Shown here: positions 53,901 to 64,000 of the stretch, piece after piece
Numbering within the stretch: the stretch's first letter is position 1
Layout: the number at the start of each line of letters is the position of its first letter
From: Ixodes scapularis
Taxonomy: Eukaryota; Arthropoda; Arachnida; Ixodida; Ixodidae
Assembly (NCBI RefSeq): GCF_016920785.2
Contig: NW_024609846.1
Location: 109,544,831-109,608,830, forward strand
DNA length: 64,000 nt
Direction: 5' to 3'
Made by a program: the position numbers and the translations under genes
Notes under the pieces: generated by a model
The model's input: the letters and a program-made list of their open reading frames with translations, nothing else
Told to the model about the DNA's origin: nothing
Database searches by the model: none

Positions 53901-55149
53901 TACTCTAATTTTTTTTGTTGTTTATTCGCGTAAAATTTATTTTTCGACACGCGTGTCCTAACCAGACTGTTTGAAAATGCTCAGAGTCCAAAGCAGTGAA
54001 AATGCTCAGAGCCCAAAGGAAACACGGCTATCAATAACAAGCATATAAAAAAAAAAAAAAAAAACTTTTGAACGAAGATTACAAGAGCAGCTTTGAAGAA
54101 TACAACACACATTTCGAAGCCACGAGCACAAGTTACACAGGGCGAAAGCAAACTCCGAAGTGAGGATCTCAAAAGCAGAAGTATTACAAGACAAAACACC
54201 TCTACGCTGGGCTCTATAAACAATAGTATCGTTACAGCGTTCAAGTTCAATTCCAATTTGGTGATTCCCGACCATGGTTGAAACTATAAACTGTGCCGCG
54301 GAGCCGACCAGCATCGGCCGAAACATAGAGGGCTGAAAGACACTCGGAAACCCGCAGAGAAAGTAAAAACATAAAATAATGCTTCACTAAACGCGCGCGT
54401 GCACGACTTCGCGGCACCGCTCAATTTCGTCGATACGTGCTCCTACAACATTTCGTCGAGTTTGTTTTGTTTCGTTCACCACGGGGATTGCATTATTGGT
54501 TTAATTTCGTTCGCCGCAAACCTACCTCAACTAAAGCGGACTTGCCCAGGCGACTCTGATACGCCACAAATGAATTGGCGATCGCCGCTTTCAAACCGTC
54601 CGCACCACGCGCTGAAACCCTTCGCTCCGCTCGGAGACACTTTAATATTGATCGAGAACATGTTTATTTACGCATATCGGATACGACCATACATTTCGCC
54701 TAAGAGCGTAAGCGCGAAACTTTACTCTCGAGGCGCGAACTCGCACCAGGCCTCATGCGAACCGCAACGGTTTCGTCAAGCTCGCATCGCCTTGGTCGCC
54801 GACCGAGGCGATATGTGCGGAAAGACGCTTCCGATGAAGCGTCGCAAGGTTGGTCGATGAAACGAACACGGGCACTTTTCGATGAACCTAAGTGGCATTA
54901 AAACGCTGCTGCGTCGACGAAACCATCTGCCGGTGTTATATCGTTTGTTTGATGAACTGATTGCCGCCGGGTCTAGTTTTGAAGTGCTAGGCCTCGTTTG
55001 CACGCTATAACATGGACGAGTACGAGCCCGACCGCGTCAGAGAGCGAGCGCCTATCGTACAGGGTAACCCTGCGACTTTATGAAGTACGTTCTGAAATGA
55101 CCATAACATTTCTGCTGCTCAACAAGTAGCCAAAGCAATCAAAACTCAC
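53901..55149. other. No supported gene
   Basis: A 153-codon frame at 54399-54860 lacks any motif. GC content rises here and there are overlapping frames on both strands. I would not annotate it. Confidence 0.35.
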
Positions 55150-55339
55150 CGTCCAACCGGTTGCCACTCCGACTGCATCCGACGAGCCTTCCACCGCACC
55201 GCCACAGGTCAACTGGGTCAACCGTCACCTCCAGTTCAAACTCGGGCGCGCGCGCGGCAGTCGGAGAGTAGGTAGCCTCGTCTCCGGCGCCTCCGCGTCG
55301 CTCGGATTCCGTCCTCATGTTTTTCGCGGCCGGAAACAT
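55150..55339 (-). CDS. Possible first coding exon of a minus-strand gene
   Basis: ATG at 55339 starts MFPAAKNMRTESERRGG and runs open 63 codons to a strong donor G|GTGAGTT at 55149. The local GC content is high, as expected near a promoter. The peptide EFELEVTVDPVDLWRCGG looks protein-like but is not recognised. It lies upstream, on the same strand, of the exon-like blocks at 52.7-49.3 kb; whether they belong together is inference. Confidence 0.4.
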
Positions 55340-56655
55340 TCACCGAATATGCGCGTGTAGTCACAATTTCTAAATCCCGGGGCCAAAATCTTGTTTTGCA
55401 AAGGCTTCTTTCCAAAATAGCTACTCGAGTGATGCTTCGTCCACTTCATCGAAGGCTTGCGGCAGCCATTATTGGCGAGGGGACTAAAGTATTCGTTAGG
55501 GGATCAACTCCAGCGGGAGCAACGAAATGCCCGCGGGACGAACTGCTCGAGTTACCGCTTCTGAATAGAGGGCGCTAGGGTCGCGGGGATGAAAGATGGC
55601 GATTGGTCCCTTTGCGCACCTTTTTTTTAAGAGTGCAGCGCCCCCTGACCGAGAAAAACAGGCCACTGACAAGTTTAACGGCAGGCAGCGCTATGATGAG
55701 ATGGAGCAATCCAAGCAGCGCCGAAAATGCATCGCCTCATTGTCTTTCGGTACGTGTGTTGGCGCCGACTGCAGTCAAGGACATTTAAATTGAACCCCCT
55801 AACTAATGACGCCACAACATGGCGCTCTGCTCCAAACAAAACTTTGCTGGGGCCGCTGTTATGGACAAATGCACGGGGGCTCAACCTGAGGTTAGAAATT
55901 GACTGATAAAAAAGTAAATAATTTTTTTAAGCATTGCGTCTTCTGAATCTATATAGCCATTATCCTTTTCTGTCGTCTCAGTCGATATAAAGTGACGACA
56001 AAATCCCGTAATCAAGTTTTACAAGGGGTTTTGCCTTGCTAGCAGACGACGCGATGGCTTCGCGGGTGAGTGTTTCTCTCTGAGGGAGTACGCGACTGCG
56101 TTGAATGAAGTTGGTGACCTTCAACGAAACTTCTGTTCTCGGGGTCAACTTTCTGTGGGATTTCAGAAGGGACGAGTGCCCGTGCGCGCTGCTTTGAGCA
56201 ACGCTCGAGGTGCGCGAGAGCTCGAGCGCGCGAACGCCTTCCCGTACGGAGCTCGCTTCCGCAATTCTTGAGAAGGTGAAAACACTGTGAAGCCGAATCA
56301 CGTACGACGACGACGACGTGATGTACCAAGGTCGAATTGCACGGGAGCACAGATTTCAAGGAGTTGTGACAGCACGGAAGTTGCTTCAGAGCACATTAGT
56401 GTCATCAAACGAAGTGTCCGTAACAGATATATTTCACTTGCTCGATGTTATTATCTAGCTCCTGCGCTATTTGGGGTCTTATTTAAACCGCAACAGTCAG
56501 TATAATTTTTTTTCCCAGTGTGAATATTACAAGAAGGTTCGGAACACACACTTGCGAGCTTGAAAAATGAAGTTTGGCGTCTCGAACCGCTCATGTCATG
56601 GCGAATACCACTGGTCGTTATGGAGCGCGCCGGGATCTATTGTTCTGGAGCGCGC
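55340..56655. other. GC-rich stretch, no supported gene
   Basis: Contains TTTTTTTTAAGAGTGCAGCG at 55621, a member of the ACACTCTTAAAA-type end motif, and a short GAC/ACG repeat at 56308-56318. May hold promoter or first-exon sequence for neighbours; nothing definite. Confidence 0.4.
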
Positions 56656-56964
56656 CTATTTCGCTGTGCGATCGGAATCCAGACGAACGTGTTCCATTCG
56701 TCGTTTTAGATACCTCGCACTCCAGCTCTCGATCCGGATCCGAGAAAAGTCGCTCCGCCGATTTCGGCGGATTCGACTGGAAGCCAGCCTGGCCAGCCCT
56801 TGGCGCGCCGAACTGACTTCCTTTATCGCCGAGCATCTCGCCTCGGAAGAATTCGTAATGGCCGCTCGCGAAGTGCCGACCGCTTTACTGTTGCTGCTGC
56901 TTAATGACAGTTCGTCATCAAATTGCTTGAGCAGCTCCTCCAGCAGCAGCGGATCGAATAGCAT
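56656..56964 (-). pseudogene. Possible N-terminal fragment of a Harbinger-type nuclease
   Basis: From ATG at 56964 the frame MLFDPLLLEELLKQFDDELS with a Ser-rich stretch and basic RIRRNRRSDFSRIR resembles, in style, N-termini of arthropod HARBI1-like proteins. No catalytic motif is present and the opposite strand is also open (GC-rich), so this is weak. Confidence 0.25.
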
Positions 56965-57284
56965 GCTGCGATGACGAGGATTAATTGAATGTCCCGTATG
57001 ATTTCGACCGCCTTTTCGGACCTCCACTGAAGTGGCCGAAAATTGAGACGTACTTGGACATCGTTCACGAGTATTCCGATGAAGAGGCAAGTGGACTAGT
57101 CTGATGCACACCGTTGCACAGCGGCCCGTAGACCAAACGTTGACCTTGTAATTGTCGTAAGAAGAAAGTACAGTCCTCAAAAGACTTAAGTTTGAAGGTT
57201 GGTCGGGGTAAGTAGGCTTGGTGTAAACAGTAGATACAATGAGATGTTGATAAGCGTTACCTGTGGCCATCGCCGACTTGTTAT

Positions 57285-57421
57285 GCCTGATTCATTTGGT
57301 CCGATGCTACTTGCGATTTTCAGTATCGACATCGACATCTCAGCTACGGTTCACGCTTTAGCAGCCGGAGTGACGTCACGACCGAAAATAGCCAGCAGAA
57401 CCTCATCATGTGAATCAGGCT
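57285..57421. mobile_element. Short MITE with GCCTGATTCA ends
   Basis: GCCTGATTCATTTGG starts it and CATGTGAATCAGGC ends it, 137 bp. TGACGTCA lies at 57371. Ends of this type are known from Harbinger-like MITEs. The flanking triplets do not match. Confidence 0.5.
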
Positions 57422-59215
57422 TTAGCGTCCATTCTGCGTTGTCGACGCGGAATGAATCGCCGCATGTCACATTATTCACGCGAAGTTTTGCGGTGTAACG
57501 AGCCTCGTTAATTTTGCTTAGGCCACTAATGTAGTGATACATTGTTTGAAGGACGTAGAACCAACAATTCTAACGCGAAAAAGGGCACGGGGACTCACAC
57601 CGACGCCGACAGCGTCGCATGGGCGACTATGAGCTTCTTGCCCACACTCCATCGCGCATGCGGGGCGCCGGTGGCGTCCGTTAAGGGCGCTCCGGCTTGT
57701 TTGTAAACATGAGTTCATCTGTACGCTGCTCTGCTATCATTTTCTAAACAGATGCTTTTCTCGCTCTCTTTTTTTGCAGATCTCCAGGCGTGTGATGATC
57801 TGCGTCAGTCAGTATCCCGTATCGCAGAATACAATTTGTTTTTATAAACCTGATGAATTTTCTTAGGCCTTCCATGTTCCCAATAAATGCAAAATCAAAA
57901 TCGCATCATTGAGTAAACGATTCAAACTTTTGCAGACGGCATACTTCAGTCATTCTGTAGGCGTTCGTCATGCGTTCGTCGTCTGCAGGAGGCAGTGGCA
58001 GGAAGCATCGCGAAACGTCTCGAGGACCGGAAGTTGTCTCGCAAATATTTCAGAAACAGTCGCTTCTCGGCAAACTTCTGTCGTGTTAAGTGTGAAATCT
58101 AGGCTTTTTGTATCTCTTCTTTTCTTTCCGAGCAAGATCCAGTCCCATGTATTTGTCCCTAACGGCCCTAGCAACGGTTTGTTTGGAACAGTGACGTCAC
58201 ACTTATAGGGCAGCTACCATCGTCTGCTCCGTGCCTCCGGTCTGCTTCGGTGCACCAAAAATGGACTACGATCGGCGCACAAAAAGAAGTTTCAATTAGA
58301 ACGCGCATTCTCATCACCGTGAAAGGAAACTAACATTTGCTGGAAGCAGGGCTTGTACGGCTTTCTCAACCCACGATGCCATTCTCTGCGTTCGAGCGTA
58401 CGACGAATGACACGCTCGCTTTCCGAAGACGCACTATGACGACTCGCCCTATACAGCGCTCCCGGCGCGGTGTCGAGAACGTCCGCTACACGCCGACTTT
58501 CCACTGGTCAGGCACGTGATGGGCTCCAAATCTCACCTGTTCGACGCCGATTCAGTAGATGCCGCCGTGTAAATATGAGGTAAACAACCATGGCAGCGCG
58601 GTTGTTTGCCCGAGATTTTCAGGGCGTCGTTCACTAACTGAGGTTCCTGATTACGATAATAATTACCCCACACCGTTGTCAAAGACAGGAAGCTTAGTAA
58701 AAGAAAAAAAAAGAGACACAGGGAAATGATCGTCTCATTGGAAGAGAGACAGTGGAGACATTTCGTGGCAACGCTACTTCGGTTGCACTTGGCTCCATGT
58801 ATGGAGATTATGTTCGCCACCTCCCGCCCATCATAACCTCCTTGCGCACAGTGAAGGTGCCGTGATTCCGTGATTTTTGTGAGCATGAAGCCGTCGATAA
58901 TAAACTCTGAATTAAAACCAGCGCCATGGCGATGCCCCATGGCTCTGCTTGATTGACCCACACATAGTTAAATAAAGCTGCTTCCTGAAGGTAAGGTGTT
59001 GATCCTTAGAAAGGAACCGTTTGAACCTGAACGAGCTCTACACTTGCGAGCCTTAACTCGCGGAGATAGCAACTGACCTCAGAATGTATGCAGGATACCG
59101 AAGAAAGCGCTACGAAGCTGATCCAAGCAGGTATTCGGAGAACTCGAGGTCCCCCAGAGTGGCAGCTTTTCTGGGCGCCCGGTTGTCGTTCACTGCAGGG
59201 TCGTGGAGGGTATGA
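57422..59215. other. No supported gene
   Basis: Several short frames with plausible splice-like sequences (for example TTTTTTTGCAG at 57769-57779) but no recognisable domain. I see nothing firm. Confidence 0.4.
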
Positions 59216-59305
59216 GAGAGACTCAAGTAAACAGTAGAGTCAGTGGTCGGGTAAACTTGAGAGAGACTCAAGTAACCAGTAGAGTCAGTGGACGGGTAAA
59301 CTTGA
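59216..59305 (+). repeat. 45-bp tandem duplication
   Basis: GAGAGACTCAAGTAA(A/C)CAGT starts at 59216 and again at 59261; the copies differ at about three sites. In the minus frame it repeats YPSTDSTGYLSLSQ-like and YPTTDSTVYLSLS peptides. Confidence 0.85.
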
Positions 59306-59680
59306 GCGCAACTAGGCAACGCGTCCTTCGCGTCTGCGTCTCCTAAAAGTCGTTGTGTATACGCTTACGGAGCTGGAAGTTAGTCAGTCCCAATGGGCAT
59401 CTGATGACTCTGCTGTAAACTAGAAATACAACTAGTGCAGTACCATCTGCTTGCTCCCGGTCCTTGACACGCATCACATACACGACCGCACGCCGGTACA
59501 ATGACGCTCGCTCACTCACATATCCCCGCAGGGGGCACCTGTGAAAGCAGGTGTACGACAGCAGGAAAGCATGGCGTCTCCACGGACCCCAAACCACGCG
59601 GGTTCGCCCGCCCACGTCTGGGTGTGCATGGCGTTCCCGTGTCCGGGGAAAAGGGCATCCTGGTGGTTGAGCCGAGCCCG

Positions 59681-59767
59681 GGATAGGTATTGCCTCCCCC
59701 GGGGTAGGTATTGCCTCCCCCGGGGCTAGCTATTGCCTCCCCCGGTCTAGGTTTTGCCTCCCCCGGC
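59681..59767 (+). repeat. 21-bp tandem repeat, four units
   Basis: TAGGTATTGCCTCCCCCGGGG units at 59684-59767. The 21-base period equals seven codons; on the minus strand it reads PGGGNTY repeats, within an open frame from 59865 to 59512 that also has PGEA units. Confidence 0.85.
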
Positions 59768-59994
59768 GGAGGCAATACATCACTTCGGCCCCCGCTTCTC
59801 GTCGACGGGAGTCCTGGAAAGGCCCGGCCAGGATGATTCAGTTTTGTCGTCTTTTCTTCTACCATTCCCTCCGATTTTTAACTTTTACCTTTCCTGTTTC
59901 TTTTACTTCTCTCTCATTTCTCTTACTTCCTTTTCATCCCTCTTTGGCGGCAAGGGGTAACCTTGGGTGGCGACCATACCTCGGCATTCTCACT

Positions 59995-60440
59995 CATGAG
60001 TGCGATCACTCACGATTACTCACGCTCACCGTCAGATTTGAGGTGATCGTGAGTGAGGCCGCGAGTCTCGAAAAATTGTGAGTGTGAGTGTGAGTGTGAT
60101 CGTGAGTTACGTGAACTCATGGGTGCGAGTGTGAGTGTGAGTCCTGAGAACAGACGAGCGTGAGTCTGACCGTGAGTGTGATCGCGAGTTCTGGGAACTA
60201 ATGAGTGTGAGTGCGAGTGTGAGCCCTGCGAACTCATGAGCGTGAGTTTGATCGTGAGTGTGACTGTGAGTTCTTAAAACTCTTGAGTGTGAGTGTGAGC
60301 TTGAGCGCTAAGTGAAGTACTCATGAGCGAGTTTTGAGATCTCTCGAGTGTGATTGTGAGTTTCGAGGCTCATGAGCATAAGCCTGAATGAAGACGTGAG
60401 TTTTATGGTGGATATGAGTCCGGTGATCGCATTAGTCTGC
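59995..60440 (+). repeat. GTGAGT-rich minisatellite
   Basis: Dense GTGAGTGTGA words with ACTCATGAG spacers at intervals of about 60 bases (for example 60114, 60234, 60322, 60368). Unit length varies. On the minus strand it encodes SHSHSHS-type low complexity, not a gene. Confidence 0.88.
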
Positions 60441-62280
60441 GCGATGACGTGAGCCTGAGGACCATGGCCATGATGAGTCGCGGTGTGCGCTGGTATTATC
60501 TTAGCTGGGTTGGTCACGTGAGCTCCCGGGCCGTCTTAGTGGGCGAGGAGACTCTCGCTTCGCAGCTACTGCGTGGGGTTCAGGCTTTCAGGGTTGGTTT
60601 GGGTGTCGCTCGCCTGCTCCTTCGCCATGTAAGCGCGCCGGTTCCTGTGGAGGGCGGAGGAGGGGGGGAGGTGCTTGTTCTTCCAGGCTCCTCCTTGCCA
60701 GCGCCCTCCGCAATCTCTCAACCAGCTGTAGAGGGCAGAGGGGGTAGGGGGGGGGGGGGGGGTCGCTTTCGTCACTTTCGTCTCTCCTCGGCGTTCGCTC
60801 TTCGCTTGCCGGCAGACGGCGAGACGCTAACGGACTGATGGCGCCTCGAGGCAGCACGGTAACGTCGGAGTTGTGAAGCGCTCCAAACGGTTAGCGCTCC
60901 TTTTTCTGTGGCATAGAAAGTCTCATGTGGATTTCGGCTCCTGTTGTCAAGTTGGTGTCAGTGGGCGCAGAATTTTATGATTGCGTCAACTATAACGGTC
61001 GCACGGCTGCAATAAAATTAAATGACTCGCATGATCCTCATCAGCCCCCGGAATTTTATTTTTCCGCGCACCTTAACATACCTTTCGCAAATGAGTCATC
61101 ACTCAGGAAGTGCAACAAAGGCGGTGTCATGATCGATCGAAGCTTCGAGTGAGGTCTTTCAAATTGTGCGATATCATGCTTTTAAGTGTCGTTTGGGGCA
61201 AGATGGCGCAAGTGCATGATAGCCAGCCGGCAATGGCCAGGCGGCGCCACGAGAGTGCTGCATTCAGCGCCACAAGCGGAGGTGTTTGTGTTAATGGGTT
61301 GGCCAGTCTGCCCGTGGAGAGCGGCGGTGACCCCGATTTCAGCAGTTCCCGTGTGCACGTGCGCTCCATGTCCCTGTTCATTTTATGCGGTTTTTTAAGA
61401 CCATCGAGAGCCTTGATAGGTCGAAGTGTTAAAGCATAATCTGGAGTTGTCATTTGGACATTAGTTTGAACTGTCTTCGTTCACTTGCGAGGTCGCTCTA
61501 TAGTAATCGCCGCCCGATCGGTCTGTGCTTCGCTCGTCTCCCAGGAAGTGACACAACACAACGAGAAGGCAGCGAATGGGTTTACTGTACTTCCCGGTTG
61601 CCCGTCTTCGAGAGCCGGCAGTCCGGACCCGCCGACCCTAGTTGTCACCTGTCGTTCATACCTCGCAGTCGCAGTCCGTGTTCACGCCTGCAGATCATCC
61701 TTCCCACGCACTGCGTACGCTATAGCTGTTCCGGGCTATCACAGCCAGAGTTTCGCTGCGGAACCAGTCCAGGACCGTCATGGCCGAGACCGACAAGGCC
61801 AGGCTCGCCGTTTCCGCCGGTCCTGATCCGAAGTTCGCTGGTGGAATGCTCCGGGGGCCGACATGAGCCGGACCAGCCAGAACGGCTCTATCGTTCCTGC
61901 CCGGCTCCAGCCTCGTGCAGCAGGCTCTTCCTCTTTCCTCGCCGGCTGGCCCCCGCTCGCGCCTCGCTCGACCGTCCTCTTCTCCCGACGCCCCCCCCCC
62001 CCCCCCGACACTAGAATAAAATGTGGGCAATTAGAACCAAATTCTGCGTGCTAGAGAACAGTGCACAAGCCTGGTGTAAAAAGGCGACAGGCAAACAAGT
62101 GTGCGTGTGAGAAGGATTATTACGCTTCGCACAAGCTTTTCCTAGAAAAAAAATGTGCATCCTGTTTTTTTCACGCAATCACATTTGTTACCAGACTCAG
62201 CATTAAATTTGGTAGCCGAAACAAACAAAAATTTGTTCTACGAAAATCCACTATTTGAAAACTTGCATGCTTAAAAGGTT
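60441..62280. other. GC-rich stretch, no supported gene
   Basis: Holds a 16-base G tract (60747-60762) and a 16-base C tract (61991-62006). Long overlapping frames (for example 61454-62014) are proline/serine/arginine shadows of GC-rich DNA. An AATAAA lies at 62015 after the C tract. Confidence 0.4.
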
Positions 62281-62326
62281 TTGGTTGCGACCGCGCGTGC
62301 TGAACGGCGCGCGCGGTCGCAACCAA
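62281..62326. repeat. Perfect 17-bp-stem hairpin
   Basis: TTGGTTGCGACCGCGCG (62281-62297) pairs perfectly with 62310-62326; loop of 12 bases. GC-rich stem in an AT-rich neighbourhood. Confidence 0.85.
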
Positions 62327-62577
62327 ATGCACGCCTACAACTACGAGTGCCGGAACAGGTCGAAGGGCATCTCGCTTGAAGACCTGATCGCCTGATTCTC
62401 GAACGTCAAAGCGAAGCAACAATCGACCCGATTTTTTCTACTGTATTTCTCTAAATGGCTGTCTCAGAGACTCGTAAAACAACTTGTATAAATACCTTAT
62501 TTTGCAAAAGGAGTCTGTTAGACCACTTTCCAAGCCCGCACATCTATTTTCGTTCAATTCAACAATTAATGTAAAAT

Positions 62578-62763
62578 TCACTTACTTGATGCATCGCACT
62601 CCAGTAATCGACTTTGTCGCCGTGACGCTGAAGGGAAGCGGTAAAGTCTGATGCTTGGGTAACCTTCGCGAATGTGGCAGTCTTTCACGCAGCAGTAGCG
62701 GCGTTTATTTTTGGGGGAAGCTCTAGGCTTAGGGGAGATGTCACAGGAACCCGGAAAGGTCAT
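62578..62763 (-). pseudogene. Possible THAP-type zinc-finger exon
   Basis: On the minus strand RRYCCVKDCHIREGYPSIRL is followed by YRFPSASRR, matching the start of THAP domains (C-X2-4-C, then a hydrophobic-F-P strand). The expected Trp appears as DYWSAMHQ only in another frame, implying a one-base shift in between, and the exon ends at a consensus donor CAA|GTAAGT. THAP domains are DNA-binding C2CH fingers found in host factors and P-element-like transposases. Only this exon is visible here. Confidence 0.4.
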
Positions 62764-64000
62764 AGGGACGTGAAGTTGAGACTTATTTTAATGAAAAAAA
62801 AAACAGTTCCAAAAAGGCTCACGCCGATCCAAACTGCCACGTTCACACGTGGTTTCTAAATGCGCCAGCTCGCAGTTGCCGCAGTCCTCGCGACCCGGGC
62901 CGTCCTGGACTACCCAATTTGTTTTATTTTTCAGTCGCTAGATGGCGCAACGTGTAGTGATAAGCTGCATTGCGGGTTGCCTATGGGCACACTTAGCAAA
63001 CTGTGGAAGCTACGACTCAGTGGGCGAATTAGAGCGTCTAGAATGGACGCCTGTGAGACGCTGTCACGTGTTCCACTCCAATAAATCTACTGGCTCATTG
63101 GGATTCGTAGAATTCGCCGTGTGCCGTTTGCCTTCGATGACGGAGGCGCGCGGTGGCCGCAACGTCGCGGCGCCTGCCCCACGGCCACGGCCGGGTTGCC
63201 GGTGTAGGACGCCGATCTCACTACCCCTCCGCTTCGACTACGGTAGTGGTTATGGCGTACGCCAAAATCAATACCGTAGTCATTTCGGCGTACGCCATAG
63301 TCAATACCGTAGTCTTTTTCGCATACCCCAAACACACTACCCTTACGCCAAATTCAATACCTTGAATAACGTCGGTTCAGCAGGGGTTGAGCTCCGCATT
63401 CCGCTAAAACTGGCGGAAGTAACTTTCTGCGGCAAAGTACTCTGATTGTTTGTTGTTTGTATGAGCAGCGGAACGCGCGCGGCAGGCGTTGTTAATTTTG
63501 ATTAGCGTTGTTACGGCTGACGGCGCACAAAGCTGAAGGGCACAAGCAAGGAAGCTTGGAGTGATTCTGTGTCGATGTGATTTGACGTTGCTTCTTTCTG
63601 TTTCTTCAACCATGGTGCAAATGCAGGTGCCCGACTCCCGAACGATTCGAAGGCAAGAGTGGTAGCCCGCCTATCCGCTGGTCTTTCAATCGCATCCACT
63701 GTCGTCATTTTGGGCACAGCGGAAGAAAATAAGACGTTCACTATTTTAAATAGCGTGCGATCGGCCTGTCTAGGTTCTGGCGATACCGTTTCAGGCTGTA
63801 GATGAGAAAATTTAGCCACTACAGTACGACTGCTAGCCTGGGGTCTGTGCCTCACAACAGATCGAAACGGGTAGGGGTGGGGATCCCTGGCAGCGGGACC
63901 TTTCGCCGTACGAGCTGCGGTGCGCTAACACACTCGACCTCCGATACCCCCTTGGGTCACAGCGCTTGCTGAAAGAAATTTGGATCGTTTTACGCAGATT
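62764..64000. other. Window end, no firm gene
   Basis: Short frames only. A 33-bp repeat at 63252-63350 is listed separately. Confidence 0.4.
63252..63350. repeat. 33-bp tandem repeat reading as an 11-residue repeat
   Basis: TACGCCAAAATCAATACCGT at 63258 and TACGCCATAGTCAATACCGT at 63291 lie 33 bases apart, with flanking partial units. On the minus strand this is NDYGIDFGVRH-type peptide repeats in an 82-codon frame (63335-63087). Confidence 0.75.

Noticed and set aside
54399..54860. 153-codon plus-strand frame as a gene
   Set aside because: No motif, no splice or promoter evidence, frames open on the other strand too.
60016..60517. His/Ser-rich minus-strand proteins
   Set aside because: Translation of the GTGAGT minisatellite.
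61454..62014. 186-codon plus-strand frame
   Set aside because: Low-complexity Pro/Ser/Arg with overlapping frames on both strands in GC-rich DNA; ends in a C tract.

Overview
The window looks like nuclear DNA of a hard tick or a close chelicerate relative. That rests on inference: gene density is very low, long C or G homopolymers are common, there are many nested non-LTR, LTR and hAT-type elements, one tRNA-derived SINE resembles the tick Ruka type, and the clearest host gene is a cytosolic sulfotransferase, a family that is expanded in ticks. No prokaryotic gene organisation, rRNA or CRISPR array is visible.

Layout. 1-7.3 kb: no supported gene, a few inverted-repeat elements and a hAT end. 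7.3-8.7 kb: a miniature LTR element (152-bp LTRs, 461-bp non-coding interior) in a three-LTR tandem array inside an AT microsatellite. 8.7-10.7 kb: foldback and hAT-like elements, one split by another. 10.7-20.7 kb: a Ty3/gypsy element (gag, protease, RT, RNase H, integrase, all frame-broken) split in its RT by a CR1/L2-like LINE with an open ORF2; its 3' LTR carries a hAT MITE with a perfect 8-bp target duplication. 20.7-28.3 kb: repeats, including five copies of a 195-bp unit. 28.3-39 kb: a decayed I/R1-group LINE with RNase H, split in ORF1 by a young gag-only LTR element and in its 3' region by a hAT element with transposase remnants. 39-43.8 kb: palindromic MITEs and an LTR-like fragment. 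43.9-44.8 kb (minus): an apparently intronless sulfotransferase. 45-48 kb: a SINE nested in a MITE nested in a repeat array, and a 66-bp tandem array. 49.3-52.7 kb (minus): four exon-like blocks of a decaying gene, two of them paralogous. 55-64 kb: scattered exon-like ORFs (a possible first exon, a possible THAP-type exon, a possible Harbinger-type fragment) and minisatellites.

The genes do not form a pathway. The window is best read as stacked transposition events that can be ordered by nesting: Ty3/gypsy before the LINE within it; I-group LINE before the gag-only LTR element and the hAT. The sulfotransferase is the only convincing intact host gene. Several elements show exact target duplications, so their boundaries are reliable to the base.
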